DNA of 64,000 nt from Alteribacter populi (GCF_002352765.1 NZ_KZ293963.1:62001-126000), one strand, 5' to 3'. Shown: positions 50,266 through 59,811, counted from the first letter of the stretch. The notes: generated from the sequence alone by a model not told the origin. Numbers and translations: made by a program.

Positions 50266-51453
50266 ATGAAAAATATGTGGATCAATATTTTTTCCGGATA
50301 TGTAAGAGTGAAGTTCGAAGGAACCTACCCCGAACTTTTTGTTAATCGATGTATTGAAAAGAAACTAATGATTTGGGATATTAAGCAATCAGGCGAAAAA
50401 ACGTACATTTGCTCTATTCTCTTAGAAGATGCCAAACGGTTGAGATCTGTTTGCCGCGAATCGGGTTGTAAAATTACATTTCTTGAGCGGAAGGGTGCGC
50501 CGTTTATTTTTCGTAAGATGCTTATACGAAATGGCTTTGTTATAGGAACTGCTATTTTTGTGGCGGTTTTATTTATTTTAGCAAATATGGTATGGAATAT
50601 TGAAATCGAAGGCGCTTCAGCATCGATGGAGCATGAAATTCTCCAAAAAGTAGATGAACTCGGAATTAAACGAGGAAAACTTCAATTTCAGTTACCTCCT
50701 CCTGAAGTTATTCAAGAAAAGATTAGCGATCAAGTACCGGATGCAACGTGGATCGGTGTAACATTAAGAGGCACAACTTATCATTTTCAAGTGGTGGAAA
50801 AAGAACTGGCGGAACGAGAGCCTGCTGAAGCGCCGGGTCATCTTGTTGCTTCACGAAAAGCGGTTATTCATCATCTCTTCGTTGAAAACGGAAATGCAGT
50901 GGTGGAAGAAAATCAGGTGGTTGAAAAAGGTGACCGCCTTGTTACAGGTCTCATTGGTAAAGAAGGGAAAGAAGAGCGTGTTGCAGCAAAAGGAGAAGTT
51001 TTTGGTGAAATTTGGTACAAGTCTCACGTCACGATGCCGTTAGAACGGGATTTTGAAGTATTAACAGGAGAGTACGATCAACATCATATCCTTACTTTAG
51101 GAGGCTGGGATCTTCCGGTTTGGGGTTGGTCTGATTCTGAGTTCTCAACATCAAAACAGGAAGCATATACACGTCCATTTAGGATCTTTAATTATACTTT
51201 ACCGATTGCTTATAAAAATGTAACGAATTATGAAACGAATGTAGGTACGAAGACGTATACAGAAGAGGAAGGGGTAGCCGCAGCTATCGAAAAAGGAAGA
51301 GCAGAAATATTGGAACGATTCAGCAACAAAGCGGAAATTATTGGGGAAAAAGTTTTGCACCAACAAGTACAGAATGGTAAAGTAAATGTATCCATACACT
51401 ATCGTATAATCGATGATATTTCTAGAAAACAACCGATCATTCAAGGAGATTGA
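50266..51453 (+). CDS. yqfD: Sporulation protein YqfD
   Basis: The 395-residue protein has a cytoplasmic N-terminal part, a single membrane helix at about 88-108 ('FVIGTAIFVAVLFILANMVW') and a large outer domain with a FtsQ/POTRA-like beginning. It is a stage IV sporulation family protein expressed in the mother cell. An AGGTGG site stands 8 bases before the ATG. It overlaps nothing and precedes phoH. Confidence 0.92.
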   Translation: MKNMWINIFSGYVRVKFEGTYPELFVNRCIEKKLMIWDIKQSGEKTYICSILLEDAKRLRSVCRESGCKITFLERKGAPFIFRKMLIRNGFVIGTAIFVAVLFILANMVWNIEIEGASASMEHEILQKVDELGIKRGKLQFQLPPPEVIQEKISDQVPDATWIGVTLRGTTYHFQVVEKELAEREPAEAPGHLVASRKAVIHHLFVENGNAVVEENQVVEKGDRLVTGLIGKEGKEERVAAKGEVFGEIWYKSHVTMPLERDFEVLTGEYDQHHILTLGGWDLPVWGWSDSEFSTSKQEAYTRPFRIFNYTLPIAYKNVTNYETNVGTKTYTEEEGVAAAIEKGRAEILERFSNKAEIIGEKVLHQQVQNGKVNVSIHYRIIDDISRKQPIIQGD

Positions 51454-51458
51454 GACTA

Positions 51459-52424
51459 TTGACAGAGATTAAACAACCGATTGATTTACGGGTGCAAGAT
51501 GGAAATGAAGTTCAGGCATTATTTGGTCCTAATGACCGTCACCTGACCCGTTTGGAAGAAAAATTAAATGTAACGATATTAACAAGAGGCGAGCAAGTCA
51601 CTGCTGTAGGGGATAAACAAGCAGTGGTGCTCGTCCAAAATGTATTACAAATGCTTTTACAACTCATACGCAAGGGTACCACAGTGCAAGAACGTGACGT
51701 CGTTTATGCTGCTCAATTGGCACAACGCGGGCAGCTCGATCAGCTTTTAGACTTATTTGATGAAAAGATTACCGTAAATGCGAAAGGGAAACCGATACTG
51801 GCGAAAACGATCGGTCAACGTCACTATGTAGCTTCCATTCGCAAACGTGATGTTGTATTTGGGATTGGACCTGCAGGAACAGGTAAGACCTATTTAGCTG
51901 TTGTCATGGCTGTACATGCATTAAAAGAAGGCAATGTGAAACGAATCGTTTTAACTCGTCCTGCCGTTGAAGCTGGTGAAAACTTAGGTTTTTTGCCAGG
52001 GGACTTAAAAGAAAAAGTTGACCCCTATTTGCGACCATTGTATGATGCGCTCCACGATGTTTTAGGGTTGGAGCAAACAGAGAGATTAATGGAACGCGGA
52101 ACAATTGAAATAGCTCCTCTCGCTTACATGAGAGGGCGTACATTGGATGATTCTTTTGTTATTTTAGACGAGGCGCAAAATACGACAAAAGAACAAATAA
52201 AAATGTTTTTAACACGTCTAGGGTTTGGGTCTAGAATGGTTATTACTGGAGACTTAACACAAATTGATTTGCCAAAAGGGAAACAATCGGGGTTAAAAGC
52301 AGCTATCGGGATTTTGTCACATGTTGAAGCAATTGATTTTCACTATTTAGAAGCATCCGATGTAGTGCGTCACACCCTTGTCCAAAAAATTATTGACGCT
52401 TATGATAAAGGAGAAAAAGAATAG
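51459..52424 (+). CDS. phoH: PhoH-like ATPase
   Basis: The 321-residue protein has an N-terminal KH-like segment and a PhoH ATPase domain with Walker A 'GPAGTGKT' (about 137-144) and Walker B 'FVILDEAQNTT'. The family is linked to RNA metabolism, often next to ybeY as here. TTG at 51459 lies 9-10 bases after AAGGAG; the TTG at 51450 is too close to it. Confidence 0.93.
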   Translation: MTEIKQPIDLRVQDGNEVQALFGPNDRHLTRLEEKLNVTILTRGEQVTAVGDKQAVVLVQNVLQMLLQLIRKGTTVQERDVVYAAQLAQRGQLDQLLDLFDEKITVNAKGKPILAKTIGQRHYVASIRKRDVVFGIGPAGTGKTYLAVVMAVHALKEGNVKRIVLTRPAVEAGENLGFLPGDLKEKVDPYLRPLYDALHDVLGLEQTERLMERGTIEIAPLAYMRGRTLDDSFVILDEAQNTTKEQIKMFLTRLGFGSRMVITGDLTQIDLPKGKQSGLKAAIGILSHVEAIDFHYLEASDVVRHTLVQKIIDAYDKGEKE

Positions 52425-52473
52425 AGGATCTGTAATCCTGAGCGATTGCGATTGAAGACATGAGGTGAAAACA

Positions 52474-54702
52474 GTGGGGAAACGTTCGTCACCCATAGAT
52501 CAACAACAATGGTGGAAAAAGCTTAAGGACCATCGTTATATTCGTCTTAGTTTATTTGTATTATTAGCTGTCGTTTTATATGCCTCAATGGTATCAAATG
52601 TCATACCTGAAACGTTAAATATTAATACTGGAACTATTGCAGATCAAGATATTCGCTCACCTATTTCGGTGGAAGACCGCGATGAAACTGAGCAAAAAAG
52701 ACAGGAAGCAGCAGAAGAGGTTCAGTCTGTTTATACTTCTGAGACACGGTACGCCCAAAGCCGTGTAGACAAAGTAGATGAAATTTTTGACCTTACGGAG
52801 CAAGTGATAGAAGATGCAGAATTGAGAGAGCAAGAGCTTGAGGAGTTTGAGGAGGAACAACTTGAAGGTGAGGGTTCTGAAGAGGAAGTCCCTGAGCCTC
52901 TGGATGATGATGAGCAGCTTGACCAGTTAAGGACACTTATTTCTTCAAGAACGAGTGAAGAATTAAGTGACGATACCCTGGTTGCCTTATTAAATGCGGA
53001 ACAAGAACAACTTGAACAGGCAAAGGAAATAATAACAAACGTTATTTACGAGGTAATGGATCAAGAAATTAAACTCGATGAGATCGATGAAGCAAGGGAG
53101 CAGGCTGAACGAAAAATTTCAATCTCAACGGTGGATCAGAACTTATACAGAGGAATGGTAGAACTTGTTAGGTTTGGGATTACAGCGAACCATTTATATG
53201 ATCAAACTGCCACTGAAGAAGCCCGACAGATGGCGATCGAATCTGTCGAGCCTGTGATGATCCGCGAAGGACAGCTCATTGTAGAAGAGGGACAATTAGT
53301 GACAAGCGAAATGTATCATCAACTAGCTTTAGCAGGGTTGTTAGATGATCATACAAACCTATTTCCCTATATTGGTCTTGCGATAATTGTCCTCGTCCTT
53401 ATCAGCATGCTAGGTTATTACTTAAACGATGCTAAAACTACTTTGCAGACAAATAATACTCATCTGCTCATGTACGTGATCATTTTCTCATTGGTTTTGC
53501 TAGTTATGAAGGTCGTAAGCTTCACGCATTTTACCGATGTACCTTCGTTAAGTTTGATTGCACCTGTTGCTATGGCTACAATGCTTATGACTATTTTGCT
53601 GCACCCGCGAGTCGCTTTGTTTTCGAGTATGGTCTTAGCTATTTCTGCAAGTATTATCTTCAATCATGATTCAACTAGTGTAGTCAATTACACCCAAGGT
53701 ATGTACGTGTTTTTCAGTTGTATAGGTGGTACGTTTTTCCTTAGTCACTCTCACCGTATGGTCCGAATATTACAGGCAGGACTTTTTGTAGCTTCTCTTA
53801 ATATCGTTGTTATTATTGGGATTATGATGTTGAAAAATGCCCAGTTTTCCTTGTTTGAAGCAGGATTGAGTATCGGATTCGCAGCAGCGTCAGGTATTTT
53901 AGCTGCGGTACTTACGTTGGGAATAATGCCGTTTTTTGAGGCCGGGTTTGGAATTCTATCGACTACCAAACTGATTGAATTGTCGAGTCCGAATCACCCG
54001 CTGCTTCGAAAAATACTACTGGAAGCACCAGGGACTTATCATCATAGCGTGATTGTTGCAAACCTGTCGGAGGCGGGATGCGAGGCAGTTGGTGCTAATG
54101 GATTATTAGCACGGGTAGGGGCATATTATCATGATCTAGGAAAAACGAGAAGACCCCACTTCTTCATTGAAAATCAAATGAAAATCGAAAATCCTCATGA
54201 TAAAATTTCACCGCAGCTTAGTAAGACGATTATTATTGCTCATCCATATGATGGGGCTGCGATGCTTCGTGAACATCGGATGCCAAAAGAGTTGATCGAT
54301 ATTGCAGAACAGCATCATGGGACGACACTTTTAAAATACTTTTACCACAAAGCAAGTCAGGAATCAGAGCAGGCCATAACAGAAGAAGAATTCCGTTACC
54401 CGGGCCCGAAACCACAAACACAAGAATCAGCAATCGTTGGAATTGCGGACTCTGTCGAAGCCGCTGTCCGCTCGATGAATAAGCCTACACCTGAAAAAAT
54501 TGAGTCTCTTGTGAAAAAAATCATTACGGACCGATTAGAGGATGGGCAATTTGATGAATGTGACTTGACCCTTAAAGAATTGAATATAGTTGCAAAAGCG
54601 ATTTGTGAAACGTTACAAGGGACATTTCACTCCCGAATTGAATATCCAGACGACATTACGGAGAGAAATGGTGAAAAAGAGAAGGTGAAAAAACATGGCT
54701 AA
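52474..54702 (+). CDS. pgpH: Cyclic di-AMP phosphodiesterase PgpH (7TM-HD protein)
   Basis: The 742-residue protein has one N-terminal helix, a large acidic outer 7TMR-HDED domain (about 50-280), seven helices and a cytoplasmic HD domain with 'YHHSVIVANL' (near 523), 'YYHDLGKTRRPHFF' (near 553) and 'AEQHHGTTLL'. PgpH hydrolyses c-di-AMP, which controls potassium and osmolyte uptake, so it is relevant to salt stress. GTG 52474 follows GAGGTG. It is yqfF in B. subtilis. Confidence 0.94.
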   Translation: MGKRSSPIDQQQWWKKLKDHRYIRLSLFVLLAVVLYASMVSNVIPETLNINTGTIADQDIRSPISVEDRDETEQKRQEAAEEVQSVYTSETRYAQSRVDKVDEIFDLTEQVIEDAELREQELEEFEEEQLEGEGSEEEVPEPLDDDEQLDQLRTLISSRTSEELSDDTLVALLNAEQEQLEQAKEIITNVIYEVMDQEIKLDEIDEAREQAERKISISTVDQNLYRGMVELVRFGITANHLYDQTATEEARQMAIESVEPVMIREGQLIVEEGQLVTSEMYHQLALAGLLDDHTNLFPYIGLAIIVLVLISMLGYYLNDAKTTLQTNNTHLLMYVIIFSLVLLVMKVVSFTHFTDVPSLSLIAPVAMATMLMTILLHPRVALFSSMVLAISASIIFNHDSTSVVNYTQGMYVFFSCIGGTFFLSHSHRMVRILQAGLFVASLNIVVIIGIMMLKNAQFSLFEAGLSIGFAAASGILAAVLTLGIMPFFEAGFGILSTTKLIELSSPNHPLLRKILLEAPGTYHHSVIVANLSEAGCEAVGANGLLARVGAYYHDLGKTRRPHFFIENQMKIENPHDKISPQLSKTIIIAHPYDGAAMLREHRMPKELIDIAEQHHGTTLLKYFYHKASQESEQAITEEEFRYPGPKPQTQESAIVGIADSVEAAVRSMNKPTPEKIESLVKKIITDRLEDGQFDECDLTLKELNIVAKAICETLQGTFHSRIEYPDDITERNGEKEKVKKHG

Positions 54703-55171
54703 ACAAATTGATTTGATTGATGAAACTGAAGAACTTTCGGAAGGTCATCTTCATTTAGTACGCAATGTTCTTGAAACTGCGTATGATGTAAAAAGCGTAG
54801 ATGCGAAAACAGAAGTTTCCGTTACTTTTGTCGATGATCTGCAGATCCAAGAATTAAATCGCGACTATCGGAATATCGATCGTGCGACCGACGTTTTATC
54901 TTTTGCTTTAAATGAAGGAGAAGAAGAGACAGTACATTATGATGAGGCTGAAGGTGAAGCACCAGAATTGTTAGGAGATATCATCATTTCGGTTCAAACA
55001 GCCAAGGCACAAGCGGAAGAATACGGCCACACTTTTGAAAGAGAGCTTGGTTTTTTAGCTGTTCACGGTTTTTTACACCTCATTGGTTATGACCATCAGT
55101 CTGAGGAAGAAGAAATCGAGATGTTCGAATTACAAGAGGAGATACTAAAGCAACATGATCTCAAAAAATAA
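54695..55171 (+). CDS. ybeY: Endoribonuclease YbeY (16S rRNA maturation)
   Basis: The 158-residue zinc enzyme has His124-x3-His128-x5-His134 in 'HGFLHLIGYDH'. It takes part in 16S rRNA 3' end maturation and ribosome quality control. Its ATG overlaps the end of pgpH by 8 bases, with AGAAGGTG upstream. Confidence 0.96.
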   Translation: MAKQIDLIDETEELSEGHLHLVRNVLETAYDVKSVDAKTEVSVTFVDDLQIQELNRDYRNIDRATDVLSFALNEGEEETVHYDEAEGEAPELLGDIIISVQTAKAQAEEYGHTFERELGFLAVHGFLHLIGYDHQSEEEEIEMFELQEEILKQHDLKK

Positions 55172-55547
55172 GCAACCGTTTGTATCTTGGGCAAGACTGA
55201 TCAAAAGTTTTCAATATGCATCAGAGGGGATTCGCCATGCATGGTTGTATGAGCAAAACTTTCGCATTCATACGATCCTTGCAGGTATCATTTTAATCGC
55301 ATCGCAGGTTTTTGGGATCAGTATTTATGAACAGGCTTTGCTTATCCTCGTTATCGGTGGTGTATTAGCGTTAGAGCTGATTAATACTGCTTTGGAGCGA
55401 TGTGTGGATATGGTTACATCAGAATATAACATCAAAGCAAAAGTAATTAAAGATGTTGCGGCGGGGGCTGTGATGGTTTTTTCCATTACAGCTGTTCTCG
55501 TTGGAATTACGATCTTTCTCCCAAGAATTATTGCCCTGTTTTTCTAG
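55155..55547 (+). CDS. dgkA: Undecaprenol/diacylglycerol kinase DgkA
   Basis: The 130-residue prokaryotic DAG-kinase family membrane protein has three helices and the signature 'LALELINTALERCVD'. In Gram-positives it phosphorylates undecaprenol for the cell-wall lipid carrier. It overlaps ybeY by 17 bases. Confidence 0.95.
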   Translation: MISKNKQPFVSWARLIKSFQYASEGIRHAWLYEQNFRIHTILAGIILIASQVFGISIYEQALLILVIGGVLALELINTALERCVDMVTSEYNIKAKVIKDVAAGAVMVFSITAVLVGITIFLPRIIALFF

Positions 55548-55579
55548 GTCGGGTTCATTTTAAAAAAGCATACAAAGAA

Positions 55580-56048
55580 GGCTGTTTCGTAAAGGTTGTT
55601 GCTTTTCGAACGTTTTTTAAACAAATGAATTTCATAATTCTGAGCCCAGGCGGCTCAAGGGTTCTAAGACATGAAAAAAGGAGCACCTCCCCAAATGTCG
55701 AATTTAGTAAGTGACTAAACAAACGAAATGAAATGGGAGAAAACCCCTTATGTCTATTGTATGACAAGAGAGCCTTTTTAGCCCCGTACGTAGTTGGACA
55801 GAATCTGCGAGACTCCTGCGGAAAAACGGACCAGCCGAGACCCCGCATGGCGCTTTTCCCGAGGAGGCTTGGCGGTTCGTCCGCCGAAAGCGAGCAGATG
55901 CAGGCCAACGGAGCTGCAAAGAGATACGCTTATTACAATAAGTAATAATCAAAAAAATGGGAAGAGATATTATTTTGAAGTTGTGTGCTTTTTAAACAAA
56001 TGAATAATGAAAGTGATTCAAATAGCAACAATCTTTTATAAAAGAGCC
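55580..56048. repeat. Uninterrupted inverted-repeat element (family R2), 469 bp
   Basis: The left end GGCTGTTTCGTAAAGGTTGT (55580-) and right end ATCTTTTATAAAAGAGCC (to 56048), preceded by AGCAACA, are imperfect inverse copies over about 26 bp. The core has GCGAGACTCCTGCGG (55807-55821), GAGACCCCGC and GAGGAGGC, a set I recognise from intergenic repeats common in Bacillaceae. A 17-bp direct repeat TTTTTAAACAAATGAAT lies near both ends inside the element (55614-55630, 55989-56005). It separates dgkA from the DUF502 gene. Confidence 0.75.
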
Positions 56049-56076
56049 AAAAAGAAAGAGAGGAGCCTCTGTTCAA

Positions 56077-56850
56077 ATGTGGAAAACATTTCAACGTAAT
56101 TTAGTTGTTGGCTTTCTTTTCTTGCTGCCTGCTATTGCAACGATTTATGTTTTTCAATTGGCTTTCTCAGTAATTGATAATTTCCTAGGTCCATTTATTA
56201 CAGATGTATTGCGTGTGGTAGGGGTCGTTCGAGTTGAAGAAGGAAGCTTGTTTTTCTTAGGCGTTTATACCCCCTTTACTGAACGTCTTGTGGGACTGGG
56301 ATTTGTTTTTACCATGTTTATCATTGCATGGATCGGTGCAGTCAAACAAAAAGGAACACGAGAGAAGACCTTCGTAGGTGTTGATCAGTTTTTTAGGAGA
56401 ATACCAGTTGCCAACTACATTTACGGGTCGGTGGATCAGCTTATTAATGCATTCACACAAGAGCGCTCCTCATTTAAGAAGGTTGTTATGGTAGAATATC
56501 CTCGTAAAGGAGTCTATACGCTCGGTTTTTTAACAGGTGAAACGAAAGGAGAAGTCCAACGAATAACCCAAAAAGAATGTATAAACGTTTTTTTACCGAC
56601 AACACCGAACCCGACATCAGGCTGGCTTGCCGTTGTGCCTTTTGAAGATGTTACGATTTTACATATGAGTGTAGAAGAAGGCTTGAAATTTATTATTTCT
56701 GGAGGTGTGGTCGTTCCACCTGATAAGGCGAAAGCCCTTAAAGATCAATTTAATGAACAACAAAAGAAGGAAAAGGAAATGCTATTTAATGATTTCGTAG
56801 TGAAAGTTGGGAAACATCGAAAGGATGAAGGTGATGAAGATGGACGTTAA
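56077..56850 (+). CDS. DUF502 family membrane protein
   Basis: The 257-residue protein has two N-terminal membrane helices ('VVGFLFLLPAIATIYVF' and 'LVGLGFVFTMFIIAWIG') and the DUF502 body with 'RIPVANYIYGSVDQL', 'GFLTGETKG' and 'VFLPTTPNPTSGWLAVVP'. The function is unknown. B. subtilis lacks it at this point, so it is an addition between dgkA and cdd. A GAGAGGAG site lies 11 bases upstream, just after the repeat element, so transcription may start inside the repeat. It overlaps cdd. Confidence 0.88.
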   Translation: MWKTFQRNLVVGFLFLLPAIATIYVFQLAFSVIDNFLGPFITDVLRVVGVVRVEEGSLFFLGVYTPFTERLVGLGFVFTMFIIAWIGAVKQKGTREKTFVGVDQFFRRIPVANYIYGSVDQLINAFTQERSSFKKVVMVEYPRKGVYTLGFLTGETKGEVQRITQKECINVFLPTTPNPTSGWLAVVPFEDVTILHMSVEEGLKFIISGGVVVPPDKAKALKDQFNEQQKKEKEMLFNDFVVKVGKHRKDEGDEDGR

Positions 56851-57238
56851 AAAACTAATATCTGAAGCAAAGACGGCGCGCGACAAAGCTTATGTTCCTT
56901 ATTCAAAATTTAAAGTGGGTGCTGCTCTTCTTTCAAAGGATGGTGACGTTTTTCATGGTTGTAATATTGAAAACGCAGCCTATAGTATGTGTAACTGTGC
57001 AGAACGGACAGCGCTGTTCAAAGCCGTGTCAGAAGGTGTGACACAATTTGACGCGATTGCGGTTATAGCTGATACAGAAGGACCTGTATCGCCGTGTGGA
57101 GCATGTAGACAAGTGATGAGCGAGCTTTGTCAAAGAGAGACCAAAGTATATTTAACAAATTTAAATGGAGAAGTGTCGGAATGGACGGTAGAAGATATTC
57201 TACCTGGCGCTTTCTCAGGAAAGGACCTCGATGACTAA
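56840..57238 (+). CDS. cdd: Cytidine deaminase
   Basis: The 132-residue homotetrameric zinc enzyme converts cytidine and deoxycytidine to uridine forms. The CAE motif is Cys53-Ala-Glu55, with Cys86 and Cys89 in 'PCGACRQ'. ATG 56840 follows AAGGTG; the ATGs at 56807 and 56834 are less well placed. It overlaps the upstream gene by 11 bases and era by 8. Confidence 0.95.
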   Translation: MDVKKLISEAKTARDKAYVPYSKFKVGAALLSKDGDVFHGCNIENAAYSMCNCAERTALFKAVSEGVTQFDAIAVIADTEGPVSPCGACRQVMSELCQRETKVYLTNLNGEVSEWTVEDILPGAFSGKDLDD

Positions 57239-58142
57239 TCAAACTGCGTTTAAATCAGGATTCGTTTCACTAATCGGTCGGCCGAATGTAGGGAAGTCGA
57301 CACTTCTCAACCATATGCTCGGACAGAAGGTAGCGATTATGAGCGATAAAGCCCAAACGACACGAAATAAAATTCAGGGTGTATACACAGAAGAAAGAGG
57401 CCAAGTCGTGTTTATTGATACACCCGGTATTCATAAGCCAAAACATCGATTAGGTGACTTCATGATGAAAGTTGTCGGAACAACGTTTAACGAAGTCGAT
57501 GTCATTCTTTTTCTGATTGATGCAAAAGAAGGAATGGGCCGTGGCGATGAATTTATTATGGAACGGTTGGCATCGGTGAAAACACCCGTTTTTCTCGTTG
57601 TGAACAAAATTGATGAAGTGCATCCGGATGAGCTTCTGCCCTTAATTGATCAATATCGAGGTAAGTTTGATTTTGCTGAAATAATTCCTATTTCAGCACT
57701 TCAAGGGAACAATGTTGCTACGTTAAAGGAACAAGTATTTGCCAATCTTGAGGAAGGACCGCAGTACTATCCTTCAGATCAAGTGACAGATCACCCGGAA
57801 CGTTTTCTTATGAGTGAAATGATACGAGAAAAAGTATTACATTTAACACGAGATGAAGTCCCTCATTCAATTGCGGTTGATATTGAACAGATCAAAGTTC
57901 GTGAAGATGGTGAGACGGTTTATGTTTCAGCAATCGTTGTCGTAGAACGAAAATCTCAAAAAGGGATTATTATTGGCAAAGGTGGAAAAATGCTCAAAGA
58001 TATCGGCCAGCGTGCTAGGGAAGATATCGAAGCGTTATTAGGGTCTAAAGTGTTTTTAGAACTGTATGTGAAAGTAGAAAAAGACTGGCGAAATAAATCA
58101 AAGTACTTAAAAGAATTTGGATATCGGGAAGATGAGTATTAA
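57231..58142 (+). CDS. era: Ribosome assembly GTPase Era
   Basis: The 303-residue GTPase has G1 'GRPNVGKST' (16-24), 'DTPGIHKPK', 'NKIDEV' and a C-terminal KH domain ('GIIIGKGGKMLKDIG') that binds the 3' end of 16S rRNA. It is needed for 30S maturation. Its start overlaps the end of cdd. Confidence 0.96.
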   Translation: MTNQTAFKSGFVSLIGRPNVGKSTLLNHMLGQKVAIMSDKAQTTRNKIQGVYTEERGQVVFIDTPGIHKPKHRLGDFMMKVVGTTFNEVDVILFLIDAKEGMGRGDEFIMERLASVKTPVFLVVNKIDEVHPDELLPLIDQYRGKFDFAEIIPISALQGNNVATLKEQVFANLEEGPQYYPSDQVTDHPERFLMSEMIREKVLHLTRDEVPHSIAVDIEQIKVREDGETVYVSAIVVVERKSQKGIIIGKGGKMLKDIGQRAREDIEALLGSKVFLELYVKVEKDWRNKSKYLKEFGYREDEY

Positions 58143-58306
58143 ACTTTAAATACGGAGTAAAGCCGGAAATTTGGAAAAGATACTTTTCTTAAGTTGGATC
58201 TTTACAGATTGGCATTTTTTTTCTGACATGAAATGGTGAGTTCAGGGTCATTCTATACTTAAATAGAATCAAATAAAAACAGTCTGTTTGAAAGGGTGGA
58301 ACCAAA

Positions 58307-58450
58307 ATGAAAGAATTTTCTTGGAGGGTTTTCTCAGTAACAGGCAATATTGATTCATACTTGTTGTTTAAAGAAATGGAAGAATCCGACTCCGTCCCTC
58401 ATGAAGATGATGAAGAGAAATCACAGGAGTTTCAACCACCAATTCATTAG
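58307..58450 (+). CDS. yqzL: YqzL family small protein
   Basis: The 47-residue frame starts 'MKEFSWRVFSVTGNIDSYLL' followed by 'FKEMEE' and an acidic tail. It matches the YqzL family, always found between era and recO in Bacillus. The ATG follows AAAGGGTGG. No function is established; the position beside era and recO is the only clue. Confidence 0.9.
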   Translation: MKEFSWRVFSVTGNIDSYLLFKEMEESDSVPHEDDEEKSQEFQPPIH

Positions 58451-58564
58451 CGATCCAGAATCAAGAGCCACGTGACTTAGAATTGTTATCTTTTTCACCG
58501 GTTAAAATGAGGGCGAAGAATATGGTTTTACTGTTCTTCTTCCGAATTGAGTGGTGAATGAGAA

Positions 58565-59308
58565 ATGCTTCAAAAAGCAGAAGGAATTGTCATTCGTACA
58601 AACGATTACGGCGAAACCAATAAGATAGTGACGTTATTTACTAGAGAACACGGCAAGCTGGCACTGATGGCAAGAGGAGCAAAACGGCCAAAAAGCAGGT
58701 TTGCCTCCAGTGCCCAGCTTTTTATTTATGGAACCTTTATTTATCACCAATCCCAAGGGATTGGTACGTTAAACCAAGCTGACGTGAGCGACTCCTTTAG
58801 GCATATTCGCAGTGACTTGATGTTAACGGCTTACGGTGCTTATATGGTGGAAATGATCGACAAGCTAACTGAAGACCGGCACCGAAATCCTTTCTTGTTT
58901 GAAATGCTTTACCAAATTCTTCAACGTATCAATGAGGGCGAAGATAGTGAAGTCCTCGTTCGTGTTTATGAGACGAAAATGCTCCAGGTTGCCGGAATAA
59001 CGCCATTTTTGGATGCATGTGTTAACTGTGGACGAAAAGAAGGGCGCTTTGCATTTTCTCTTAAAGAGGCAGGGAGTCTATGTGACCGTTGTTTTGAAAT
59101 TGACCCATACAGACTAAACGTATCTCTTGGGACATTAAAGCTATTGCGCCTGTTTCATTATTTGGATGTGCACCGTATTGGGAACATTCAAGTAAAAGAG
59201 TCGACAAAACAAGAGCTTAAACATGTTTTGAGTCTTTACTACGACGAATATTCCGGACTGAGGTTAAAATCGAAACGTTTTTTAGATCAAATGGAAAAGT
59301 TTAAGTAA
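58565..59308 (+). CDS. recO: DNA repair protein RecO
   Basis: The 247-residue protein has an N-terminal OB fold ('EGIVIRTNDYGETNKIVTLF') and a zinc finger with 'CVNCG' and 'CDRC'. It helps load RecA on SSB-coated single-stranded DNA and anneals strands. GGTGAATGAG precedes the ATG. Confidence 0.95.
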   Translation: MLQKAEGIVIRTNDYGETNKIVTLFTREHGKLALMARGAKRPKSRFASSAQLFIYGTFIYHQSQGIGTLNQADVSDSFRHIRSDLMLTAYGAYMVEMIDKLTEDRHRNPFLFEMLYQILQRINEGEDSEVLVRVYETKMLQVAGITPFLDACVNCGRKEGRFAFSLKEAGSLCDRCFEIDPYRLNVSLGTLKLLRLFHYLDVHRIGNIQVKESTKQELKHVLSLYYDEYSGLRLKSKRFLDQMEKFK

Positions 59309-59314
59309 TGAAAG

Positions 59315-59343
59315 TTGACACTGGGTCTCTTTTTAAGTAAGAT
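59315..59343 (+). promoter_or_regulatory. Sigma-A promoter of glyQ-glyS
   Basis: TTGACA (59315-59320) and TAAGAT (59338-59343) are 17 bases apart, immediately before the T-box leader. Confidence 0.75.
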
Positions 59344-59359
59344 TTGAATTAACTACATA

Positions 59360-59582
59360 TCTGTGAATGCACTGAAGGAAAGGAGTACTTGTTACCTCTG
59401 TATGAGTCCGTTTGGATGGAAGCGAACCTAGGATAGTGGAAGCTAGGAATACAGACATCAAGGAAGGCGTTCCTGAGCATTAAAAACTGTGAAAGAGGCT
59501 GCTGTATGGCAGCAATTAGGGTGGAACCGCGGGTACCTCTCGTCCCTATGTCTTGGTAAAGGCATAGAGGCGGGAGTTTTTT
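59360..59582 (+). promoter_or_regulatory. Glycine T-box riboswitch with terminator
   Basis: The T-box sequence AGGGTGGAACCGCGG lies at 59519-59533. Stem I is closed by AATGC/GCATT and AGGAA/TTCCT, with a candidate GGC glycine specifier at 59467-59469. The terminator pairs CTC..CCTATG (59538-59551) with CATAG..GGGAG and ends in six Ts (to 59582). Uncharged tRNA-Gly would stabilise the antiterminator and allow glyQ-glyS transcription. Confidence 0.92.
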
Positions 59583-59618
59583 GGTTCAGAGTTAAGAAAG
59601 TATAAAAATCCACGAGTC

Positions 59619-59743
59619 GATGTCTAGCTCCAGGCGCCATCGTCTCGTTTCAAAAAACCTGCCTGATTAAAAGTAAAAAGCACTTTTTACCGGACAGAAC
59701 ATTTGCATGTCGTCGGGTAAAGGCGCCTTGCGCTGTTCTTATC
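59619..59743. repeat. Bacillaceae intergenic repeat (family R3) in the glyQ leader
   Basis: It begins GATGTCTAGCTCCAGGCGCC and ends GGCGCCTTGCGCTGTTCTTA. I recognise these two blocks as the ends of an intergenic repeat widespread in Bacillaceae. GTAAAAAG/CTTTTTAC forms an inner hairpin. It lies between the T-box terminator and the glyQ ribosome binding site, so it is part of the read-through mRNA. Confidence 0.65.
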
Positions 59744-59811
59744 CGCCTAATCATGCTACATAGACGAACTGAACGAAATACACAGATAAAAATAGAAGGT
59801 GGAGGGAAGTT

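Noticed and set aside
55555..56003. Five short frames on both strands between dgkA and the DUF502 gene
   Set aside because: All fall within the R2 repeat, whose GC-rich core opens several frames by chance.
58519..58545. GCGAAGAA/TTCTTC-type hairpin before recO
   Set aside because: Short, interrupted stem in AT-rich sequence; no position-specific role evident.
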